Source: an uncultured Clostridia bacterium
GTDB taxonomy: Bacteria > Bacillota > Clostridia > Christensenellales > Aristaeellaceae
Direction: 5' to 3'
Length of the DNA: 38,288 bases
Assembly: GCA_946629635.1 (NCBI GenBank)
Contig: CAMOYA010000011.1
Coordinates: 1-38,288 of the forward strand
Shown: positions 33,339 to 38,288 of the stretch, piece after piece
How the letters are laid out: each line of letters begins with the position of its first letter
How positions within the stretch are numbered: the first letter of the stretch is position 1
Program-made: the position numbers and the translations under genes
Notes under the pieces: model-generated
Databases searched by the model: none
What the model was told of the DNA's origin: nothing
Seen by the model: the letters and a program-made list of their open reading frames with translations, nothing else

Positions 33339-33418
33339 GCGCACTCTCCTCCTCTGATTCATACATCTGATGAAGCAATCCCGAAAGACAATTCCATCAG
33401 CCAGTATAGCATATCGCC

Positions 33419-33447
33419 ATTATGCGCACTTCCCCGAAATCTGTCAA
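33419..33447 (-). promoter_or_regulatory. Promoter of the VanW-family gene
   Basis: Minus strand consensus TTGACA (33447-33442), 17-nt spacer, CATAAT (33424-33419). Confidence 0.75.
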
Positions 33448-33490
33448 GCGTTACAAAATATTGTGTTTTCTCTTCCTCTGAGGCCCATTT

Positions 33491-33501
33491 TATGGTATAA
33501 T
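33491..33501 (+). promoter_or_regulatory. Extended -10 promoter of the topoisomerase operon
   Basis: TATGGTATAAT (33491-33501) is a perfect TATAAT extended by TGG. The -35 (TTCCTC at 33473) is poor. The first start codon is 43 nt downstream. Confidence 0.6.
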
Positions 33502-33544
33502 ATCATGTCTGTTTGCAGACATTTTCAGGCAAGGAGTGAACTGA

Positions 33545-35551
33545 TTGGCATCGCAAACCTATAACGCCGGGAACATCCAGGTGCTCGAAGGCCTGGAGGC
33601 CGTCCGGATGCGCCCCGGCATGTACATTGGGACCACCTCCTCCCGCGGTCTGCATCACCTGCTCTGGGAAATTGTGGACAACGCCATTGACGAAGCGGCC
33701 AACGGCTTTGCGGACGAGGTGACCGTTACCCTGCATAAGGACGGATCCGCCAGCGTGTGGGACAATGGACGCGGCATGCCGGTGGATCTGCACCCGACCC
33801 AGAAGGTCCCCGGGGTGCAGGTGATTTTCACCGTGCTGCACGCGGGCGGCAAATTCAACAACGACAATTACGATTATTCCGGCGGCCTGCACGGCGTCGG
33901 CGCCAGCGTCGTCAACGCCCTGAGCAAATGGCTGACCGTCGATGTTTTTCTGAACTGGACCCATTACCGCATGTCCTTTACCTCGACCACCGATCCGGTG
34001 ACCCACAAGATCGAAGCCGGGATCCCGACCGGGCCCCTCGAGGTCGTCGGCAACACCCGGAAAAAGGGAACCCTCGTCCGCTTCCTGCCGGACGATGAGA
34101 TCTTCGAGGATGTGCGCTTCAATACGGAAACCGTTTCCCGCCGTCTGCAGGAGCTGGCCTATCTGAACAAGGGCATCCGCATCACCTTTACGGACGAACG
34201 CCTTCCGGACGCGGACAGCCGGACCCGTGTCTTCTGCTACGACGGCGGCATCTCGGATTATGTGCGTTATCTGAACGCCGGAAAGACCCCGCTGGCCGAG
34301 GATATCATCTATCTGGAGGGCCGGAGGGACACGGTCATCTGCCGTGCCGCCATCCAGTATACCGACGGATACACGGAGAGCCTCTTCTCCTATGTCAACA
34401 ATATCAACACCCCCGAGGGCGGCACGCATGAGACCGGCTTCAAGGCGGCCTTCACCAAGTGCTTCAACGATTATGCCCGGAAGATGGGCTTCCTGAAGGA
34501 AAAGGACAACAACCTTTCCGGCGAGGATTTCCGCGAGGGCCTCTCCTGCGTCCTGACCACGATGGTCAAGAATCCCCAGTTCGAGGGGCAGACGAAGGGC
34601 CGCCTGGGCAACAGCGAAGTGCGCCCCGCCGTCGAGGCCATCATCACCCAGACCCTGCAGGACTGGCTGGATAACCTGAAGAATCAGGAGACCGCCTCCG
34701 CCATCATCACCAAGGCGGTCCGCGCCGCCCAGGCCCGGGAGGCCGCCCGCCGGGCGCGGGACAATTCCCGCAAGGCCAGCCAGCTCGAAGCCGCGCCGCT
34801 GGTCGGCAAGCTCGCCAGCTGCACCGGGAGAAAATGGGAGGACAACGAACTTTTCATCGTCGAGGGCGACTCCGCCGGCGGCAGCGCCAAGCAGGGGCGG
34901 GACCGGCGGTTCCAGGCGATTCTTCCCCTCCGCGGAAAGCCGCTGAACGTCGAAAAGAAGCATCTGGACCAGGTGCTGGCCAACGAGGAATACCGCTCCC
35001 TGATCACCGCCCTCGGCGCGGGGATTGATGAGAGCTTTACCCTCGACAATCTCAAGTACGGCAAGGTCATCATCCTCTCCGATGCGGACCAGGACGGTGC
35101 CCACATCCGCGCCATCCTGCTCACCTTCTTCTTCCGCTATATGAAGGATCTGATCACCCACGGCCATGTGTATATCGGCATGCCGCCGCTCTATAAGGTC
35201 CAGAAGGGCCAGAAGGTGATCTACGCCTATGACGACCGGGAGCTTTCCAAAGCCACGAAGGCCGTCGGCAAGGGATACACGCTGCAGCGGTACAAGGGGC
35301 TGGGCGAGATGAACCCGGAGCAGCTCTGGGAAACCACGATGGATCCGTCCCAGCGCAAGCTCATGCGCGTGTCCATCGAGGACGCCGCGCTGGTGGACCG
35401 GCTGACCACCGTCCTCATGGGCGACAAAGTCGAGCCCCGGCGGGACTACATCTCGGAGCATGCCGATTTCAACCGGCCGGACAATTTCGAGCTGCCGGAT
35501 CAGCAGAACGCTTCCGTTCTGTCCGCGGCGCTGGCGGAAGGAGGCGTGTAA
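33545..35551 (+). CDS. Type IIA DNA topoisomerase subunit B (GyrB/ParE family)
   Basis: The 668-residue protein has the GHKL ATPase (IVDNAIDEA, DNGRGMPVDLHPTQK, GGLHGVGASVVNALS), the transducer domain, and the Toprim domain with EGDSAGGSA, PLRGKPLNVEK and SDADQDGAH. It works with the A subunit to pass one DNA duplex through another using ATP. Translation appears to start at TTG 33545, with AAGGAG 9 nt upstream. Whether it is gyrase or topoisomerase IV cannot be settled. DADQDG in place of the more common DADVDG, and the distance from any visible dnaA/recF origin cluster, hint at a second, ParE-like set. The A subunit follows after 3 nt. Confidence 0.93.
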   Translation: MASQTYNAGNIQVLEGLEAVRMRPGMYIGTTSSRGLHHLLWEIVDNAIDEAANGFADEVTVTLHKDGSASVWDNGRGMPVDLHPTQKVPGVQVIFTVLHAGGKFNNDNYDYSGGLHGVGASVVNALSKWLTVDVFLNWTHYRMSFTSTTDPVTHKIEAGIPTGPLEVVGNTRKKGTLVRFLPDDEIFEDVRFNTETVSRRLQELAYLNKGIRITFTDERLPDADSRTRVFCYDGGISDYVRYLNAGKTPLAEDIIYLEGRRDTVICRAAIQYTDGYTESLFSYVNNINTPEGGTHETGFKAAFTKCFNDYARKMGFLKEKDNNLSGEDFREGLSCVLTTMVKNPQFEGQTKGRLGNSEVRPAVEAIITQTLQDWLDNLKNQETASAIITKAVRAAQAREAARRARDNSRKASQLEAAPLVGKLASCTGRKWEDNELFIVEGDSAGGSAKQGRDRRFQAILPLRGKPLNVEKKHLDQVLANEEYRSLITALGAGIDESFTLDNLKYGKVIILSDADQDGAHIRAILLTFFFRYMKDLITHGHVYIGMPPLYKVQKGQKVIYAYDDRELSKATKAVGKGYTLQRYKGLGEMNPEQLWETTMDPSQRKLMRVSIEDAALVDRLTTVLMGDKVEPRRDYISEHADFNRPDNFELPDQQNASVLSAALAEGGV

Positions 35552-35554
35552 TCC

Positions 35555-38056
35555 ATGGCGGGAAAGAAACAGCCGGAAAAGCCCATCGTGAAGGATGATC
35601 CTTCCCGGATTCTGGATACCAACATGGAGGACGTCATGCACAACAGCATGATGCCCTATGCGGAACACGTCATCCTCGAGCGCGCCCTGCCGCGGGTGGA
35701 GGACGGGCTCAAACCCGTCCAGCGCCGGATCCTCTACACCATGATGGAGCTGGGCAACACGCCGGACAAGCCGCACCGCAAGTGCGCCCGTATCGTCGGC
35801 GACTGCCTGGGTAAATATCACCCCCACGGGGATTCCTCGGTCTACGGCGCCCTGGTGCACATGGCGCAGGATTTCTCCATGCGCGCCCCGCTCGTCGACG
35901 GCCATGGCAACTTCGGCTCCATCGACGGGGACAGCGCCGCCGCCATGCGGTATACCGAGGCGAGAATGACGCCCCTGGCCATGGAGATGCTCCGGGATAT
36001 CGAGAAGGACACGGTTCCCTTCCGGCTCAACTTTGACGATACCCTGAAGGAACCGGACATGCTCCCCTCCCGTTTCCCGAACCTGCTGGTCAACGGCGCC
36101 AACGGCATCGCCGTCGGCCTGGCCACCAATATCCCGACCCATAACCTGGGCGAGGCGGTTCGTGCCGTCGTCGCCCAGATGGAAAATCCGGATATTTCCC
36201 TCGATGACCTGCTGGCCATCATGCCCGGGCCGGACTTCCCGACCGGCGGCATCCTGCTGGCCAATGAAGAGCTCCGCCGCGGCTATGAAACCGGCCGCAG
36301 CAAGCTGACCCTCCGCGCCCGGGTACACGTGGAGGACGGTTCCGCCGGACGCAAGCTGCTCGTCATTACCGAGATTCCGTATCAGATCAACAAGTCCGCC
36401 ATGCTGGAGAAGATCCAGAAGCTCTCCGAGGAGAAGAAGGCGGCCCTCGGCGGAATCTACGATATCCGGGACGAGAGCGACCGGACCGGCATGCGCGCCG
36501 TCATCGAGCTGAAGCGGGATGTGGATCCCCAGCGCGTACTGGCGTATCTCTACAAGTATTCCGATCTCCAGGTCACCTTCGGCGTCAACATGGTCGCCAT
36601 CGCCGGCGGCAAGCCGGTGCAGCTGAGCCTGAAGGATCTCATCGCCCACTATATCACCTATCAGAAGCAGGTCGTCACCCGCCGTACGGAGTTCGAGCTC
36701 AAGCAGGCGAAGGCCCGGGCCCATATCCTCGAGGGCCTGATGATCGCGCTGGACAATCTGGACGAGGTCATCGCCCTGATCCGCGCCAGCAAGAGCCCGA
36801 AGGATGCCCGCGTCGGCCTGATGGAGCGCTTCGCCCTGTCGGAGATCCAGGCCCAGGCCATTCTGGACATGCGTCTCCAGCGGCTGACCAATCTGGAGAT
36901 CGAAGCCCTGCGGAAGGAATACGCGGATGTGCTGAAGCTCATCAGCCGCCTGGAGGGCATCCTGAAGAGCGACCGGAAGCTGACCGATGTCATCCGCAAG
37001 GAAATGGAAACGATCGCGGATCAGTATGCGGACGAGCGCCGCACGACCCTCGAGGCGCCGGACGATACCCCTGTCGAACTGCCGGACAATACGCCCGTCG
37101 CTGAGGACGCAGTCATCGTCTACACCCGCAGCGGTTACCTCAAGCGCTTCTCCCCCGCAACCCTGAAGCGGAATCCGCTTCCCACGGTGGAGGAAAGCCT
37201 GGAGGACAGCCCCCGCTTCCGCTTTGACACCACCACCGCCGAGAATCTCTATATCTTCACCGACCTGGGCAACTGCTACCCGGTGCAGGTGGGCAGGCTG
37301 GCGGAGTGCAGGCCGAAGGATCGCGGCCAGCTCCTCTCCGGCGTCCTGGCCGGCCTGGAGGAAGGCGAGCAGGCGCTGCTGATGCTCACCTGCGCGCCGG
37401 GTAAAATGAAGGATCTCCCGGATTTCCTGTTCATCACGAAACGCGGCATGATCAAGCGCACCGCCGCCGCGGATTACGATGTCCGCTCCCGGAAGTACCC
37501 CGCCCTCTCCCTGAAGAAGGATGATGCCCTGCTCGGCATTCAGATCGCCGAAACGCAGGATGATCTGCTCCTCGTGACCCGGGGCGGCATGAGCATCCGT
37601 TTCCCGCTCGAAACCGTCCCCGTCCAGGGCCGTACAGCCGCCGGCGTCAAGGCCATGGCCGTTGATACCGGGGATGAAATCCTCTGGTTCTCCCAGCTTT
37701 CCCGGAAAGATGAGGTGGTGCTCTTCTCCGAACGCGGATGGGCCAAGCGCATCCCCCAGATCGACTTTGAACCCCAGAACCGGAGCGGCAAGGGCGTCCG
37801 CTGCTTCTACTTCAACAAGAACGGTTCCAACGGCCGGGAGGTCACCGGTTTCGCGGTCCTCCCCGAGGATGAAGACTCGAGCCTCCTGATCTTCCAGACC
37901 CGCAGCCCCATGACGAAGCTCTCCAAAGCCGAAGTCCTTCTCCAGAACCGCAGCGGCAAGGGAATGCCCACCGTCATGGCCATCCTCGACGACACCGTCA
38001 CCAGCATTCTTCCCGTCCCTCCGGTACAGGAAGAACAGCCAATACAGACTCAATGA
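35555..38056 (+). CDS. Type IIA DNA topoisomerase subunit A (GyrA/ParC family)
   Basis: The 833-residue protein has the winged-helix breakage-reunion core with [15 protein letters not shown], the active-site tyrosine in AMRYTEARM, the tower and coiled-coil regions, and a C-terminal beta-pinwheel (about 510-825). The GyrA box QRRGGKG that marks DNA-wrapping gyrase is degenerate: QNRSGKG occurs at 741-747 and again at 797-803. This weakens a gyrase call and leaves a ParC-like or hybrid enzyme possible. In the quinolone-resistance region the serine equivalent to E. coli GyrA Ser83 is present, but the acidic residue four positions later is glycine (residue 98). The gene follows the B subunit by 3 nt, with GGAGGCG upstream of the ATG. 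Confidence 0.93.
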   Translation: MAGKKQPEKPIVKDDPSRILDTNMEDVMHNSMMPYAEHVILERALPRVEDGLKPVQRRILYTMMELGNTPDKPHRKCARIVGDCLGKYHPHGDSSVYGALVHMAQDFSMRAPLVDGHGNFGSIDGDSAAAMRYTEARMTPLAMEMLRDIEKDTVPFRLNFDDTLKEPDMLPSRFPNLLVNGANGIAVGLATNIPTHNLGEAVRAVVAQMENPDISLDDLLAIMPGPDFPTGGILLANEELRRGYETGRSKLTLRARVHVEDGSAGRKLLVITEIPYQINKSAMLEKIQKLSEEKKAALGGIYDIRDESDRTGMRAVIELKRDVDPQRVLAYLYKYSDLQVTFGVNMVAIAGGKPVQLSLKDLIAHYITYQKQVVTRRTEFELKQAKARAHILEGLMIALDNLDEVIALIRASKSPKDARVGLMERFALSEIQAQAILDMRLQRLTNLEIEALRKEYADVLKLISRLEGILKSDRKLTDVIRKEMETIADQYADERRTTLEAPDDTPVELPDNTPVAEDAVIVYTRSGYLKRFSPATLKRNPLPTVEESLEDSPRFRFDTTTAENLYIFTDLGNCYPVQVGRLAECRPKDRGQLLSGVLAGLEEGEQALLMLTCAPGKMKDLPDFLFITKRGMIKRTAAADYDVRSRKYPALSLKKDDALLGIQIAETQDDLLLVTRGGMSIRFPLETVPVQGRTAAGVKAMAVDTGDEILWFSQLSRKDEVVLFSERGWAKRIPQIDFEPQNRSGKGVRCFYFNKNGSNGREVTGFAVLPEDEDSSLLIFQTRSPMTKLSKAEVLLQNRSGKGMPTVMAILDDTVTSILPVPPVQEEQPIQTQ

Positions 38057-38090
38057 TCCCTTTGGAACCCCAAGAGGTCCCAAAAGCGAT

Positions 38091-38130
38091 CGGGCCGAAG
38101 GGGTCTGGGGGCGATCGGAAAGCCCCCAGA
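38091..38130 (+). repeat. Modular palindromic element R4 (short form), possible terminator
   Basis: CCGAAGGGG (38095-38103) is followed by a perfect 9-bp hairpin: TCTGGGGGC (38104-38112) with GCCCCCAGA (38122-38130), loop GATCGGAAA. The flanks match R1, but the long GATCYGT hairpin of R1 is absent. The following sequence has only TTGTTTTC, so it would be a weak terminator for the topoisomerase operon. Confidence 0.7.
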
Positions 38131-38144
38131 TAAAGCTTGTTTTC

Positions 38145-38163
38145 ATTCTATATTTTATAGAAT
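38145..38163. other. AT-rich perfect hairpin
   Basis: ATTCTATA (38145-38152) and TATAGAAT (38156-38163) form an 8-bp perfect inverted repeat with a TTT loop between R4 and R6. Function unknown. Confidence 0.5.
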
Positions 38164-38288
38164 GGACCCGAACGGGTCCGGGGGCGCTGCCGCGTACAGT
38201 ACACGAGACGGGAATTCCGTCCGCGTGCTGATCTGTCCAAATCTTCGATTTGGGTAACAGATCACATACAGAGGAGTGCGCGCGCGAT
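38164..38288 (+). repeat. Modular palindromic element R6 (cut by the right edge)
   Basis: GGACCCG (38164-38170) pairs with CGGGTCC (38173-38179) and runs into GGGGGCG, resembling the 5' part of R4. A GACGG/CCGTC hairpin follows near 38208-38222. The long hairpin is near-perfect: GATCTGT (38230-38236) with ACAGATC (38257-38263), CCAAATC with GATTTGG. CACATACAGAG and the GTGCGCGCGCGAT start of the GC-rich tail reach the window edge. Confidence 0.75.

Noticed and set aside
33503..38146. A 1547-codon open frame antisense to both topoisomerase genes
   Set aside because: It mirrors two clear conserved genes. Its product is a low-complexity string rich in H, G, D, R and Q without motifs, as expected when a GC-rich gene is read in reverse. 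No ribosome site or promoter was seen.
11943..38288. CRISPR array or tRNA genes as explanation of the repeats
   Set aside because: Copies are far apart, lack regular spacers and no cas genes are present. No cloverleaf with a T-arm GTTCRA motif was seen in them.

Overview
The window is a gene-dense, GC-rich bacterial chromosome segment with no phage, plasmid or insertion-sequence genes. It suggests a Gram-positive Clostridia-like (Firmicutes) organism, possibly an uncultured gut or rumen lineage. The support is an NHLP-type RiPP exporter, a VanW protein, an S4 protein without zinc cysteines, a long bL17, purine-rich Shine-Dalgarno sites, and TTG-N17-TATAAT-like promoters often extended by TGn. 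The taxonomic placement is inference; no rRNA gene is present.

Layout. Positions 1-4725 (minus) hold a three-gene peptide exporter: a very short HlyD-like adaptor, a C39-peptidase ABC transporter, and a second ABC transporter cut by the left edge. Positions 4914-7289 (plus) encode a SUV3-like RNA helicase, convergent with tadA (minus). A 7-TM GGDEF protein (plus) is convergent with the NAD(P)HX repair enzyme nnrDE (minus). Then come a GntR/FCD regulator and secG (plus); a small unknown gene, an AlaX-type editing protein and fumC (minus); and cca (plus). The alpha operon rpsM-rpsK-rpsD-rpoA-rplQ (16864-19926) has its own promoter and a leader of about 230 nt.

A small membrane protein follows. 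A minus-strand operon then reads from 29305 to 20678: secreted protein, dnaE, ABC ATPase, ABC permease, GldG-like protein and DUF4340 protein, mostly with 4-nt overlaps or very short gaps. A two-gene ABC exporter (plus), a VanW protein (minus) and a type IIA topoisomerase B-A pair (plus) complete the window.

The most unusual content lies between genes. Six related modular palindromic elements (R1-R6) occur at 11943, 12337, 19928, 29494, 38091 and 38164, all reading on the plus strand. They share a CCGAAGGG-type 5' box and, in different combinations, an extra hairpin, a long hairpin (arms GATCYGT and ACRGATC) with a compensatory base-pair change, a GCCCCC closing arm and a GC-rich tail. I do not recognise this family. 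Other non-coding points of interest are the structured rpsM leader, a structured leader before the GGDEF gene, and a palindrome over the likely start site of the 29.4-kb promoter.
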